The notes under the pieces are model-generated. The model saw only the letters and a list, made by a program, of their open reading frames with translations, ran no database searches and had not been told where the DNA came from. A DNA stretch of 64,000 bases from Ferruginibacter lapsinanis (GTDB taxonomy: Bacteria; Bacteroidota; Bacteroidia; Chitinophagales; Chitinophagaceae), in assembly GCF_020783315.1 (NCBI RefSeq), contig NZ_CP086063.1:1302001-1366000 (forward strand), read 5' to 3'. The translations under genes were made by a program, and so were the position numbers. This document shows positions 50,346 to 59,409 of the stretch, one piece after another (position 1 is the stretch's first letter; every line of letters starts with the position of its first letter).

Positions 50346-51041
50346 AAAAATATTTTCCAGTTCTTTTAAGTTAGTAATTGTATACGTTGGCTGCAGGTCT
50401 GTTACTGCGTTGATATGATTAACAAAAACAGTATCCATCCCGGCATTCATTCCTCCCTGGATATCTGCTTCCAGGTTGTCTCCCAGCATAATACTTTCGT
50501 GTAGAGCAGCTCCGGCTTTGTTCATTGCGTACTCAAATATTTCTTTCTTAGGCTTCAGGCTATTACTAGCCTCAGAGGTGATCACATGTGTAAAATAATT
50601 TTCTAATCCACTGTTATTTAATTTACTCCACTGTGTTTTTTCAAAGCCATTGGTAATTAAATGAAGGTTGTATTTTTTCGCAGATAAATAATCCAACACC
50701 TCCTTCGTATGTGGGAATAGATTTTTTTTAGCCGGCAATAATTCTAAAAATTTTTCAGACAGGTCTCTCGACAACGTTTCGTCTCCGATCTTAAATTCCA
50801 GTAAAGTACGCCACATACGTTTCCATTTAAGTTCTTCTGCTGTAATGAGTCCATTGTGATAACGGCTCCATAAGATCTCATTGTGATACAGGTAATGCTG
50901 ATGAAAGCTGTCAAATTCGGTGATCCCCTTTTTATCCAACTCAAAAAAAGTATATACTTCGATCAGGGATTCCTTCGCATTAGTATTAAAATCCCATAAG
51001 GTATGATCGAGATCAAAAAAAAGATGTTTGTATTTATTCAT
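50343..51041 (-). CDS. HAD-superfamily phosphatase, YjjG-like (noncanonical pyrimidine nucleotidase family)
   Basis: 232 residues with the HAD motifs: LFFDLDHTLWDF (catalytic Asp pair), LITNG, and the MLGDNLEADIQGGMNAGMDTVFVN block with the acidic pair, plus a helical cap (residues about 18-95). The pattern DHTLWDFNTN and the GDNLEADIQGG motif match YjjG, which removes phosphate from damaged pyrimidine nucleotides. ATG 51041 was preferred over TTG 51053. Substrate is inferred from family. Confidence 0.88.
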   Translation of the reverse strand: MNKYKHLFFDLDHTLWDFNTNAKESLIEVYTFFELDKKGITEFDSFHQHYLYHNEILWSRYHNGLITAEELKWKRMWRTLLEFKIGDETLSRDLSEKFLELLPAKKNLFPHTKEVLDYLSAKKYNLHLITNGFEKTQWSKLNNSGLENYFTHVITSEASNSLKPKKEIFEYAMNKAGAALHESIMLGDNLEADIQGGMNAGMDTVFVNHINAVTDLQPTYTITNLKELENIF

Positions 51042-51133
51042 TACTGATTGCAAATTACAGATTGTAGATTTGCAAAGAAAAGCGAAATTGTTAATATTCG
51101 GCTTTTAATACTAATTTCCAAAAAATCAATGTG

Positions 51134-51835
51134 ATGAATATAATTGTAACAGGAGCATCGAAAGGTATGGGAAAGGCTATTGCTATTGCATTTGCTAAAG
51201 AAGGAGCTAATCTTTTTTTATGTGCCAGAAATGAGACAATCTTACAACAAACAGCCGCGGAGATCTCGACTCTGTATCCGTCAATTTTGGTTAAAATAAA
51301 ATCGATCGATCTGTCAAAAAAAGAGGGAGCCCAGGCATTAGGAGAATGGGTGAATGGATTCAGGGTGCCTATCGATATCTTAGTGAATAATGCAGGACAG
51401 TTTTTACCCGGAAGTATTTATAATGAGCCTGAAGGGTTATTGGAAAAAATGATTGAAACAAATTTGTATAGTGCCTATCATCTTACGAGGAAAATTGTGC
51501 CACAGATGATCAAAAATAACAGTGGCCATATTTTCAATATTTGCTCTATCGCTTCTTTAAATGCTTATCCTAATGGCGGAGGTTATGGTGTCAGCAAATT
51601 TGCAATGATGGGCTTTAGTAAAAATTTGCGGGAAGAGTTGAAACCGTATAATATTAAAGTGACTGCTGTTTATCCGGGAGCTGTATTGACAGATTCGTGG
51701 GGAGATTTTGATAATTCTTCTAATCGAATCATGGAAGCAGAGGATATAGCAACAATGATCGTAGCGGCGTCAAAACTTTCTCCGCAGGCTGTTGTAGAAG
51801 ATATTGTGTTGAGGCCACAGTTAGGTGACCTGTAA
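51134..51835 (+). CDS. Short-chain dehydrogenase/reductase
   Basis: 233-residue classical SDR with the cofactor motif VTGASKGMGKAIA, the NNAG strand (ILVNNAGQFLPG), Ser in NICSIASLNAYP, and the catalytic Tyr-x3-Lys in GGGYGVSKFAMMG, then YPGAVLTDSW. The residue after the second strand (LCARNETI) suggests NADP(H). The substrate is unknown; the ending ATMIVAASKLSPQAVVEDIVLRPQLGDL matches the sepiapterin-reductase-like and 3-ketoacyl-ACP reductase-like groups. ATG 51134 taken over GTG 51131. Confidence 0.9.
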   Translation: MNIIVTGASKGMGKAIAIAFAKEGANLFLCARNETILQQTAAEISTLYPSILVKIKSIDLSKKEGAQALGEWVNGFRVPIDILVNNAGQFLPGSIYNEPEGLLEKMIETNLYSAYHLTRKIVPQMIKNNSGHIFNICSIASLNAYPNGGGYGVSKFAMMGFSKNLREELKPYNIKVTAVYPGAVLTDSWGDFDNSSNRIMEAEDIATMIVAASKLSPQAVVEDIVLRPQLGDL

Positions 51836-51844
51836 TAATTGTGA

Positions 51845-52552
51845 TCACACTTCGGTGTACTTGTAGCCGGTTCCTCTTACAGAATGAAAGAATGTAGGAT
51901 TGCGGCTATCTTCTTCAAAATATTTTCTGAAGTTCAATATAAAGTTATCAATTGTTCTGGTAGTTGGGTATACATTATATCCCCAAACGGATTGCAATAT
52001 CTTCTCTCTCGTCACCACTTCATTTTTATTTTCGATCAACAATTTCAGTAGCATCATCTCTTTTTTTGTAAGAGAAATTCTTTCGCCATCTTTAGTAACA
52101 CATTCCTGTGCTTTAAAATCTATGAGGTTTTTACCGAATTGATATTGCAGATCTAATGGCTGCCTGGTAGCTATCCGCTGACTTTTTTGTACCAGTTTGT
52201 TTACCCTCAATAACAATTCTTCCAGGTTAAACGGCTTGGTAAGGTAATCGTCCGCACCTTTTTTTAAACCAAGCACTCTGTCAGCACTACTGTTTTTTGC
52301 ACTAAGTATCAGGATAGGAATGTCATTGTTTTGTAAACGTACGCTTTCACAAACCGAAATACCGTCTAATTCTGGCAGCATCACATCTAGTATCATCAGG
52401 TCAAAATGCTCTTGTTGTATTGCTTTAAGTGCTTCTACGCCATCATATACGCCTGTTACTTCATAGTTCTCTAACTCAAGATTTAGCTTCAGCGCCTCTT
52501 GCAGGTTTTCTTCATCTTCTACGAGTAATATGGAAATTTTATCTTGAGACAT
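51845..52552 (-). CDS. OmpR-family response regulator (RprY-like)
   Basis: 235 residues: receiver with LLVEDEENL, phosphoacceptor Asp in LMILDVMLPELDG, Lys in DDYLTKPFNLEEL, and a winged-helix domain with ISLTKKEMMLLKLLIENKNEVVTREKILQSVWGYNVYPTTRTIDNFILNFRKYFE ... RGTGYKYTE. Its ATG overlaps the kinase stop by one base (TAATG), so it is translated coupled to the kinase upstream. The arrangement and sequence style resemble Bacteroides RprXY. Target genes cannot be read from the window. Confidence 0.93.
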   Translation of the reverse strand: MSQDKISILLVEDEENLQEALKLNLELENYEVTGVYDGVEALKAIQQEHFDLMILDVMLPELDGISVCESVRLQNNDIPILILSAKNSSADRVLGLKKGADDYLTKPFNLEELLLRVNKLVQKSQRIATRQPLDLQYQFGKNLIDFKAQECVTKDGERISLTKKEMMLLKLLIENKNEVVTREKILQSVWGYNVYPTTRTIDNFILNFRKYFEEDSRNPTFFHSVRGTGYKYTEV

Positions 52553-53538
52553 TATGATGCGTTAGTGAAATTGATTACAAAAATACTACCTGCCGGGTTA
52601 TTGTCTGCAACAGAAATAGTAGCATTATGCTGCTGTGCTATTTTTTTTGTGAGAAACAGCCCTAATCCGGTTCCTTTCGCTCCTTTGGTGGCTGTATTAC
52701 CTATTCGGTAATACTTGTCAAATATTTTCTTCTTTTCATTGCCGGCAATCCCTCTTCCTTCATCTTTTACCGATAATGAGATAGTTGTTGGGGTTGATGT
52801 TAATGCAACTGTTACGGTAGATTCCTTTGAGGAATATTTAAGTGCATTATCTATCAGGTTGTTGATAGCCATTTGTAAAAGCAATCTATCGCCTTCTACA
52901 AACAGATCGGCATCAACAGCCTGTTGCAAACTTCTTTGAGGAAAGCGGATAGAAAAGTCGGTTATGCAATCAACTACCAGTTCGCTGAAATTTATTTCTT
53001 CCTTGGTAATGCTGTAACCGCCTGCTTCGATCTGAGAGGCCAGCAGCATATTGTTACATAGCGCATTCAGTCGGTTAGCTTCCTGGATGGTGTTTTGTAT
53101 CAATCGTTGTTGTTGGGCATCTCCCAGCTTTCTTTTTTGAAGTGTTTCTAAGTTTAATTTAGTAACAGCTATAGGGGTTTTTAATTCATGTGTTATGGCC
53201 ATCATGAAATTTTGCTGTTGTACGGCAGATTTAAATTGTTTGCGTACTGATCTGAAAATATAAAAAGCACCGCCTAAAATAAGTAAGAGAAAAATACTGC
53301 CTTCGCCGATATATTGAGCAGTCTTTCTTTTTTCTATATCTTTTATAGTATCTGTCAGGTCAGTATATCGAGGATCATCTTTATTGATCTCAGATATCTT
53401 ATATGCTGCCATTTGATGGTTTTGATTGTTTAAGGCAATAAACCACCATACCAATGCGGCAATGATGTATACCAATAAGAACCAGTATACAATGAAGATA
53501 AAACGAAGACGTTTAGATTTATAAAAAGAAAATGGCAT
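52552..53538 (-). CDS. Sensor histidine kinase (RprX-like)
   Basis: 328 residues: two membrane helices (about 12-32 and 75-93) enclosing a short periplasmic segment of about 40 residues, HisKA with QNFMMAITHELKTPIAVTK, then HATPase_c with NLIDNALKYSS, DEGRGIAG and GTGLGLFLTKKIA. The small sensor loop is similar to that of other minimal Bacteroidota kinases. It starts at ATG 53538, just after gldH, and may be separately transcribed since gldH stops 33 bp upstream on the same strand. Confidence 0.93.
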   Translation of the reverse strand: MPFSFYKSKRLRFIFIVYWFLLVYIIAALVWWFIALNNQNHQMAAYKISEINKDDPRYTDLTDTIKDIEKRKTAQYIGEGSIFLLLILGGAFYIFRSVRKQFKSAVQQQNFMMAITHELKTPIAVTKLNLETLQKRKLGDAQQQRLIQNTIQEANRLNALCNNMLLASQIEAGGYSITKEEINFSELVVDCITDFSIRFPQRSLQQAVDADLFVEGDRLLLQMAINNLIDNALKYSSKESTVTVALTSTPTTISLSVKDEGRGIAGNEKKKIFDKYYRIGNTATKGAKGTGLGLFLTKKIAQQHNATISVADNNPAGSIFVINFTNAS

Positions 53539-53570
53539 TCATTACAGTGTGAATGTTATTAAATACCCGG

Positions 53571-54050
53571 CTATTTTACTTTTTCTACCCTGATACCAAT
53601 GCTTAAAATATTGAGCAGCGGGTTTTCTCTCATGATCTGTTGTATAGAAAATATATAATTTCCGGGTTTATTAAATTTAAAAGGTCCGTTGGTGATGGAT
53701 TTTCTTAATTCCCAGATATCATCCATGCCTGTGCCATCCCAACCTTTTGCATCTGTGCCAAGCAAGAGATCAAAGCGTTGAAACCTCATGGTATCTTTAG
53801 ATGACTGTGTGCCTATGTTCAACCAGATATTATTGTACCTGTAAGCGTCCCTATGGCGAATTACGACATATAAATTATATTCAGAGCCAGTGTCGGTAAT
53901 ATTGAAATTAAATGAAGGTTTGAAATTGTAGTTCCATTCATTTTTCGGAATAGCCACATTTTTCTCAAAAACATCCAGTTTAGTGCAGGATGGAGTTGCC
54001 AATAAAAAACAAACTACTGAAAAAAATAATGATCGGGACTTTACTATCAT
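53571..54050 (-). CDS. gldH: Gliding motility lipoprotein GldH
   Basis: 159-residue lipoprotein: signal with lipobox TPSC near residue 22, then the GldH pattern LDVFEKNVAIPKNEW, YNLYVVIRHRDAYRYNNIWL and the KGWDGTGMDDIWELRKSI block, ending FSIQQIMRENPLLNILSIGIRVEK. GldH is needed for gliding and stability of the Gld/Spr apparatus in Flavobacterium and is conserved in many non-gliders. It is encoded alone here, between the yicC gene and a two-component system. Its presence supports placement in Bacteroidota and hints at a type IX secretion system elsewhere. Confidence 0.9.
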   Translation of the reverse strand: MIVKSRSLFFSVVCFLLATPSCTKLDVFEKNVAIPKNEWNYNFKPSFNFNITDTGSEYNLYVVIRHRDAYRYNNIWLNIGTQSSKDTMRFQRFDLLLGTDAKGWDGTGMDDIWELRKSITNGPFKFNKPGNYIFSIQQIMRENPLLNILSIGIRVEKVK

Positions 54051-54081
54051 CTTGCAAAAATAATTATTGCTTATCTATTTA

Positions 54082-54957
54082 TTACAAAACATTTAGTATC
54101 TGTTCTTTAGCTTTCTCCAACTCATCTTTCATGGTTACAACGCATTTTTGTATATCTGCATCATAAGCTTTGCTGCCGGTAGTATTTATTTCTCTTCCCA
54201 TTTCCTGAATGATAAAAGATAATTTTTTGCCTTTAGATACTTCGTTGTTATTTAACAACTGCCTGAAATAGTCGCAATGTTGTTTAAGACGCACCTGCTC
54301 TTCATGTATATCAATTTTTTCGATATAGTAGATCAGTTCCTGTTCCAGGCGATTGTTATCATAATTTTCTTTGCCTACATGTGCTTCTAAAAGCGTTGCA
54401 ATTTCTTCACGAATTCTTTTTATACGATTGGGTTCAAACTTAATGATAGACTCCTCCTGCTCATTGATATTATTGATGCGTTTTAGCAGATCTTTCTCCA
54501 AACTGGCTCCTTCCGCAAGCCTGTGCTCATCCAGTTCAGTTAGTGCAGCCAGCAATACGTTTTTAAATTCTTTAAAATCATTGTCATTTAAAATGTCATT
54601 GGTGGGGGTCACTACTTCAGGAAGTCTGAGCAGAGCACTTAATACCGAATTGGTATCGATCTTTAATTCAGCAGATAATTGTTCAATCTGATGGTAATAT
54701 GCTTTGATAAGATCTGTATTGATGTTTACGGGTTTAGATGTTCCGTTTTGTTTTATGGTAACGATACATTCAACTGTTCCTCTAACCAACTGTTCCTGTA
54801 AAATATTTCTGATATCAAATTCATAGGGACGAAGTAGAGGCGGCAACCTTAGCTGCATTTCAAATTGTTTTCCGTTCAGAGATTTTACCTCTACCAGAAA
54901 GGTTTTATCATTTACTGTTTGCTCGGCTCTTCCAAAGCCCGTCATTGATTTTAACAT
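54082..54957 (-). CDS. yicC: YicC/YloC-family endoribonuclease
   Basis: 291 residues with the family hallmarks: MLKSMTGFGRAE at the start, VEVKSLNGKQFEMQLRLPP, RNILQEQLVRGTVECIV and a C-terminal domain with EINTTGSKAYDADIQKCVVTMKDELEKAKEQILNVL. YicC proteins are now described as endoribonucleases that act with PNPase on small RNAs. It starts at ATG 54957 and precedes gldH by about 30 bp. Confidence 0.95.
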   Translation of the reverse strand: MLKSMTGFGRAEQTVNDKTFLVEVKSLNGKQFEMQLRLPPLLRPYEFDIRNILQEQLVRGTVECIVTIKQNGTSKPVNINTDLIKAYYHQIEQLSAELKIDTNSVLSALLRLPEVVTPTNDILNDNDFKEFKNVLLAALTELDEHRLAEGASLEKDLLKRINNINEQEESIIKFEPNRIKRIREEIATLLEAHVGKENYDNNRLEQELIYYIEKIDIHEEQVRLKQHCDYFRQLLNNNEVSKGKKLSFIIQEMGREINTTGSKAYDADIQKCVVTMKDELEKAKEQILNVL

Positions 54958-55008
54958 TGAGATAATTCAGTTGGTTTACTAAAAATGCAAGTTATGGTAA
55001 AATAAACA

Positions 55009-55605
55009 CTAATCGGGTAAGTCAAAAAGCATTTTGAATAATTCGTTTTTGGAGATTTCCTTCATTTCTCCGGGCATGAGGCCCTTAACGGTACATTTTT
55101 CTATACTGTGCCGGATCAGCCTTAAGGTAGGAAATCCAACTGCCGCTGTCATTTTACGCACCTGCCTGTTTTTGCCTTCTGTTAGGTTTATTTTTATCCA
55201 GCTGGTAGGTATGTTTTTTCTGAATCTGATGGGAGGGGTTCTTTCTGGTACAGCCGGTTCATTTGCACATATCGCAGCGGTGCATTTTTTTGTTGAATAC
55301 CATTTGCCATCGATGGTAATAACGACACCGTTTTGTAAGTTAGCGATCGCTTCATTTGTAATAGCGCCATCTACCTGTACCCAATACTCCCGTTTATGCT
55401 TATACGCAGGGTTTAATAATCGATTGTTTAATTCTTTATCGTTGGTAAAAATCAATAATCCTTCGCTATCATAATCTAATCTTCCAACAGGATAAACATC
55501 TTTCGGTACTTTAAAATGATCCTTTAAAGTTTGCTTTCCTTCCTGAGCACTGAACTGGCATAATACATTGAAAGGTTTATAAACGATAAAATATCTATGC
55601 TGCAT
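55009..55605 (-). CDS. 23S rRNA pseudouridine synthase, RsuA/RluE type
   Basis: 198 residues containing the pseudouridine synthase core: YFIVYKPFNVLCQFSAQEGKQTL, the catalytic Asp in VYPVGRLDYDSEGLLIFTND, YWVQVDGAIT, WIKINLTEGKNRQVRKMTAAVGFPTLRLIRHSI. No S4 RNA-binding domain precedes it, which fits RluE (target U2457 in E. coli) rather than RsuA or RluB. Exact site is inferred. Start at ATG 55605. Confidence 0.9.
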   Translation of the reverse strand: MQHRYFIVYKPFNVLCQFSAQEGKQTLKDHFKVPKDVYPVGRLDYDSEGLLIFTNDKELNNRLLNPAYKHKREYWVQVDGAITNEAIANLQNGVVITIDGKWYSTKKCTAAICANEPAVPERTPPIRFRKNIPTSWIKINLTEGKNRQVRKMTAAVGFPTLRLIRHSIEKCTVKGLMPGEMKEISKNELFKMLFDLPD

Positions 55606-56150
55606 GTTGAAAATATAAAACGATAAAATTATTTAAAAAAGAAAGTTTTCTAGTTGAAATCAAACTGTATAAAAATAAGAAAGCCCGACATTTGATAGCC
55701 AGGCTTTGTTATATGGATGGGTTAGTAAGTACCAGGAAATAAATTTCCTTACACAATATTAAAAATAATTTTTTCTAATCAAAAAAATATTTAAACAAAT
55801 TTTATTAACATTTTAATTTTGGCTGTGGATAAGGCTACAGTTTTTTTTATGTCATCGCAATATTTTATTACTCACTTTAAAAATGAAATGGCGAAGTAAA
55901 TTTTTTGTTGTCCTCTGAAAGTATTGATAATACTGCCTTTCAACGAGGGTCATTTTTTTGTGATGATGCCTGCCGAAAAAAATATTATTGATATTTTGTT
56001 ATTCCTATCGATGCTTTTTTATCAATTTCACATCCTAAAAAAAGTTGTATTTTTTTTGACATAAAGAGGGTTATTTGAGCAAAAACAGGCTAAAATTCTT
56101 TGTATTCACAATAAAGAGAAAGCACATTACCTTTGATGAAATTTTGACTT
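55606..56150. other. 545-bp AT-rich intergenic region before lpxD
   Basis: No credible ORF. It contains a 6-bp hairpin (AAAGCC/GGCTTT, about 55681-55707), an AGGAAAT/ATTTCCT palindrome near 55732-55753, one exact DnaA-box-like TGTGGATAA at 55824-55832 inside a GGCTGnGG..GGCTACAG segment, and an AGTATT/AATACT palindrome near 55919-55933. No function can be assigned. No exact TAnnTTTG box was noted just before lpxD. Confidence 0.4.
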
Positions 56151-57095
56151 ATGCAATTTCCCTCTCCTGTTTCTGTAAAATGGATAGCTGAATTTATCGG
56201 TGCAACAACTGTTGGCAATGAAAATTTATCAGCTACCGGAATCAATGAAATACATAAAGTGGAACCTGGTGATTTAGTTTTTGTCGATCATCCGAAATAT
56301 TATAACAAGTGTATTAACAGCGACGCAACATTTATCATTATCAATAAAAAAGTGGATTGTCCTGATAATAAAGTTTTGTTAGTAGTAGAAAATCCATTTG
56401 ACGCTTATTGTAAAATCGTAACTCATTTTCGTCCGTTTTTGCCTGCGAAAAAAATGATAAGTGATACATCAAAAATTGGTGAGGGGACTTTTGTATATCC
56501 AAATACTTTTATTGGCCATCATGTAACGATCGGAAAAAATTGTATCATTTATCCTAATGTAACCATCATGGATTTTTGTATTATCGGTGATAATGTAGTG
56601 ATACAATCAGGTAGTGTTATCGGCAGCAATTCTTTCTATTACAATACTAAAAAAGACAGAGATATCTGGTACAAAAAAATGCCCGATTGTGGTCGGGTAA
56701 TTTTGGGTGATTTTGTAGAGATCGGAGCCGGATGTACAATCGACAGAGGGGTTAGTCATGATACGGTAATAGGAGCCGGAACAAAGATCGATAACCTTAT
56801 TCATATAGGGCATGATACCGTAGTTGGTAAGAATTGCCTGTTTGCGGCTCAGGTGGGTATTGCAGGTGCTACCACAGTAGGCAATGGGGTTACTTTATGG
56901 GGGCAGGTTGGGGTGAGTAAAACACTTACTATTGGGGATAATGCCGTTGTGTATGCCCAAAGTGGGGTTCCGGCCTCAATAGAAGGTAATGCTGTTTATT
57001 TTGGTAGCCCTGTTGAAAATGCAAAAGATAAAATGAAAGAATTGGTTTGGATAAAACGTATCCCTCAGCTTTGGGAAAAAGTAATGGGGAAATGA
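56151..57095 (+). CDS. lpxD: UDP-3-O-(3-hydroxyacyl)glucosamine N-acyltransferase, LpxD or LpxD-like
   Basis: Third step of lipid A synthesis. The 314 residues have an N-terminal LpxD uridine-binding domain ([29 protein letters not shown]) and a left-handed beta-helix of hexapeptide repeats ([31 protein letters not shown] ... [15 protein letters not shown]). The helix contains CTIDRG and the catalytic-type His in [12 protein letters not shown] helical C-terminus of about 40 residues follows. Bacteroidota often carry two LpxD-like genes, and I cannot tell which this is; the extra loop [12 protein letters not shown] differs from the E. coli enzyme. Confidence 0.88.
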   Translation: MQFPSPVSVKWIAEFIGATTVGNENLSATGINEIHKVEPGDLVFVDHPKYYNKCINSDATFIIINKKVDCPDNKVLLVVENPFDAYCKIVTHFRPFLPAKKMISDTSKIGEGTFVYPNTFIGHHVTIGKNCIIYPNVTIMDFCIIGDNVVIQSGSVIGSNSFYYNTKKDRDIWYKKMPDCGRVILGDFVEIGAGCTIDRGVSHDTVIGAGTKIDNLIHIGHDTVVGKNCLFAAQVGIAGATTVGNGVTLWGQVGVSKTLTIGDNAVVYAQSGVPASIEGNAVYFGSPVENAKDKMKELVWIKRIPQLWEKVMGK

Positions 57096-57160
57096 TAGAA
57101 CACAGATAACATAGATAAAACTGAATAACACTGATTTTATAAAGTATAATCAGCGTTCAA

Positions 57161-58255
57161 TCAGGGTTTATAATCGTACGGTAACATGTCCGCCACCTTC
57201 TCCCAGGTCCAGTAGCCATTGATAGTAATGTTATCCTGGTCATAATAATATCCGTTTTGTTCTATTACAATTGAATGAGACGGATTGATTGATAAGATAG
57301 ACAATTGAAATTTCTTCGGGGAATCGTCATTTTGAGCAATATACTCAGCAGCCGGCTCCTCCTTTTTATACAACACCGCCATATCAGGTTGGTTTGGTGA
57401 GAAATCTACAGTTTGAGTGCTGTCATCTTTGCTGTAATTAATAGCACCATAAAAATCCTTAAGCGTTATCGCATTTTCGATGTCATTATTTTTGGTTACA
57501 AACTGTATCTCAAATCCTTCCTTTTTTAAATTCTTACTATAAACACTTCTCATAAAATGAAGAATAGAGCCATTGTATGCATTCAGTCGGTTTTGTTTCC
57601 ATAATTCCTGCTGAGCAATATCCGTAGGTTGCATTTCTTCAAACAAAGGGTATCCGGAGTAAGTAGCCGTTTGAGTGGCGTACTCATATGTAAAAGAATC
57701 GAGGGTGTATTTTATTTTGTAGCCTAATGCATTGTTTTGAATTTCTAAAGGGGTATTAGCTAATACTTTTAACCTGTTCTTTCTTTTACTGAAATAAAAT
57801 TTCAAGCTGTCCTGATTCAGCAAAACACAGTTTTGACTAAATGGAGTGCTGCCGATAAAATTGTCTTTAAAAAAGTAACCATACTTTTCCCATCCATCTT
57901 TAACCTCGTTGCTCGAAACAATGGCTACCACTTCCATCGATTTTTCTTTTTGTTTCAGTTCAAGAAAAATATTTTTATTATCCGCATCTGTTGTAGATAT
58001 CCTTTTTGTTTCTGTTTCATAACCGGTATAAGTAACAACAAGGTCGTATCCGCCATTAGGTAAGTATAAGGTGAAATTTCCTTCTGCATCTGTAGCAGTG
58101 CCAAATGTGGTGTTTTGTGCAAATACAGATGCCGCCTGCAATGGGGCCTTAGTTACTGCATCAGTAATTTTGCCACTGATAGTAAAATATGTTGATTGAG
58201 AGAATCCTTCAGCAAGAATTAATAAAAGGGAGAAAAGAGAAACTATTTTTTTCAT
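57161..58255 (-). CDS. Secreted protein with N-terminal carboxypeptidase-regulatory (CarboxypepD_reg) domain
   Basis: 364-residue precursor: signal peptide ending near GFSQ, then one CarboxypepD_reg domain at about 25-105 (FTISGKITDAVTKAPLQAASVFAQNTTFGTATDAEGNFTLYLPNGGYDLVVTYTGYE). A beta-rich body of about 250 residues follows, with KDGWEKYGYFFKDNFIGSTPFSQNCVLLN and an ending NGYWTWEKVADMLPYDY. There is no TonB plug or barrel, so it is not a receptor. The body resembles other uncharacterised Bacteroidota proteins. Starts at ATG 58255. Confidence 0.75.
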   Translation of the reverse strand: MKKIVSLFSLLLILAEGFSQSTYFTISGKITDAVTKAPLQAASVFAQNTTFGTATDAEGNFTLYLPNGGYDLVVTYTGYETETKRISTTDADNKNIFLELKQKEKSMEVVAIVSSNEVKDGWEKYGYFFKDNFIGSTPFSQNCVLLNQDSLKFYFSKRKNRLKVLANTPLEIQNNALGYKIKYTLDSFTYEYATQTATYSGYPLFEEMQPTDIAQQELWKQNRLNAYNGSILHFMRSVYSKNLKKEGFEIQFVTKNNDIENAITLKDFYGAINYSKDDSTQTVDFSPNQPDMAVLYKKEEPAAEYIAQNDDSPKKFQLSILSINPSHSIVIEQNGYYYDQDNITINGYWTWEKVADMLPYDYKP

Positions 58256-58330
58256 GTATCGGAAATTATAGCGTCAAGATCGTATTTTTTTCTAAAAGAA
58301 ATCGTTAATATTTGGAAGAGAATAGCCTTG

Positions 58331-59317
58331 CTATTTTTTTGAAAGTCCGTTGATAAAAGCGGCACAGGTATGTGCGATAGTGTCTTCAATTTTCCTGTAA
58401 GTAAAACCAGGTAATTGTTTTTTTAATTTACTATTATCAAAATTCACCTTTGCCATTGCGGCAACTGAGGTTTCTTTAGTTATTAATGGAGTTTTGCCTG
58501 TAAATATACTTTTGATGGCTTCCAAACGCCAAACAACTTTTGCTAAAAAGGGGGTTACTTTTTTATAAGGTGTTTTTTTTCCAAATGTTTTTGCAATAAG
58601 ATCGAACAATTCTTTGAAGCTTTTATTTTCGGCATTAATAATAAATCTTTGTCCGCTAATATCGCTGTCCATTAATTGTATCATGGCTGCTGCCACATCT
58701 CTTACATCTACGAATCCTGTTGTACCATCGCTGTACCATGGAAATTCGTTGTAAATACTTTTGAACAGATGAGGGCTTCCTGCATTCCAATCTCCTGCAC
58801 CTAAGATGATGGTGGGGTTTACTATAACTGCATCGAGACCTTCTCCTATGCCCCGCCAGACTTCCATTTCGCCGAGGTATTTACTTTGTCCGTAATGACT
58901 ATTGTTGGTCTCTTCTGTCCAATTCATTGTTTCATCAATCGCTACATCTTCTCTCATTCTTCCCAATGAAGCTACACTGCTGACATGGACAATCTTTTTT
59001 ATACCTGAATTAATAGCTGCGTTTACAATGTTGGCAGTGCCTTCTATATTAACTTTAAACAGCTCTCTTTTTAACCTGGGGTTAAATGTTACAATGGCAG
59101 CACAATGATATATCTGTTCAATATCTTTATTGGTTTGCAAAATATTTTCCAGTTCTGCAATATCCAAAATGCTGCATTTGATCTGGTGAAGATTGGCGGA
59201 CTGAAAATCAGGTAATGGTGTCTTATTGTATATGGCAAATACTTTTTTGCCTTGCTCTAATAATTGTGCAATCAGTTCCCTGCCTACTAATCCCGATCCT
59301 CCGGTTACAAAAACCAT
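58331..59317 (-). CDS. NAD(P)-dependent epimerase/dehydratase (extended SDR, dihydroflavonol-reductase-like)
   Basis: 328 residues with the Rossmann motif VFVTGGSGLVGRELIAQLL, the HCAAIVTF strand, Ser in VHVSSVASLG, the Tyr-x3-Lys in SHYGQSKYLGE, and VNPTIILGAGDWNAGS. Extended SDRs of this group reduce or dehydrate sugar-nucleotide, sterol or flavonoid-like substrates. The one here cannot be named. It lies between the secreted CarboxypepD gene and a strong terminator, so it may be co-transcribed only with its downstream neighbour. Confidence 0.87.
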   Translation of the reverse strand: MVFVTGGSGLVGRELIAQLLEQGKKVFAIYNKTPLPDFQSANLHQIKCSILDIAELENILQTNKDIEQIYHCAAIVTFNPRLKRELFKVNIEGTANIVNAAINSGIKKIVHVSSVASLGRMREDVAIDETMNWTEETNNSHYGQSKYLGEMEVWRGIGEGLDAVIVNPTIILGAGDWNAGSPHLFKSIYNEFPWYSDGTTGFVDVRDVAAAMIQLMDSDISGQRFIINAENKSFKELFDLIAKTFGKKTPYKKVTPFLAKVVWRLEAIKSIFTGKTPLITKETSVAAMAKVNFDNSKLKKQLPGFTYRKIEDTIAHTCAAFINGLSKK

Positions 59318-59366
59318 TTACCTGTTTGATTAAAAATGAATAATGATCAAAAGTACAAAAGTGCTA

Positions 59367-59408
59367 TCAATAAAAAAGCCTTCCAAATGGAAGGCTTTTT
59401 TATTGATA
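59367..59408. terminator. Very long terminator hairpin after the S74-domain gene
   Basis: A perfect 19-bp stem (ATCAATAAAAAAGCCTTCC and its complement) around AAAT, with T-runs on both strands. It overlaps the stop region of the 59410-60768 gene. Confidence 0.9.
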
Positions 59409-59409
59409 A

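Noticed and set aside
55681-55707. Hairpin AAAGCC...GGCTTT as a terminator
   Set aside because: Short stem, long loop, located upstream of the pseudouridine synthase gene and with no plus-strand gene before it.
55824-55832. Perfect DnaA-box sequence TGTGGATAA in a long AT-rich spacer, considered as replication origin
   Set aside because: Only one box, no cluster and no dnaA or other origin-linked genes nearby. The surrounding GGCTGnGG...GGCTACAG looks like a diverged copy of the leu-operon repeat, which can produce the match by chance.
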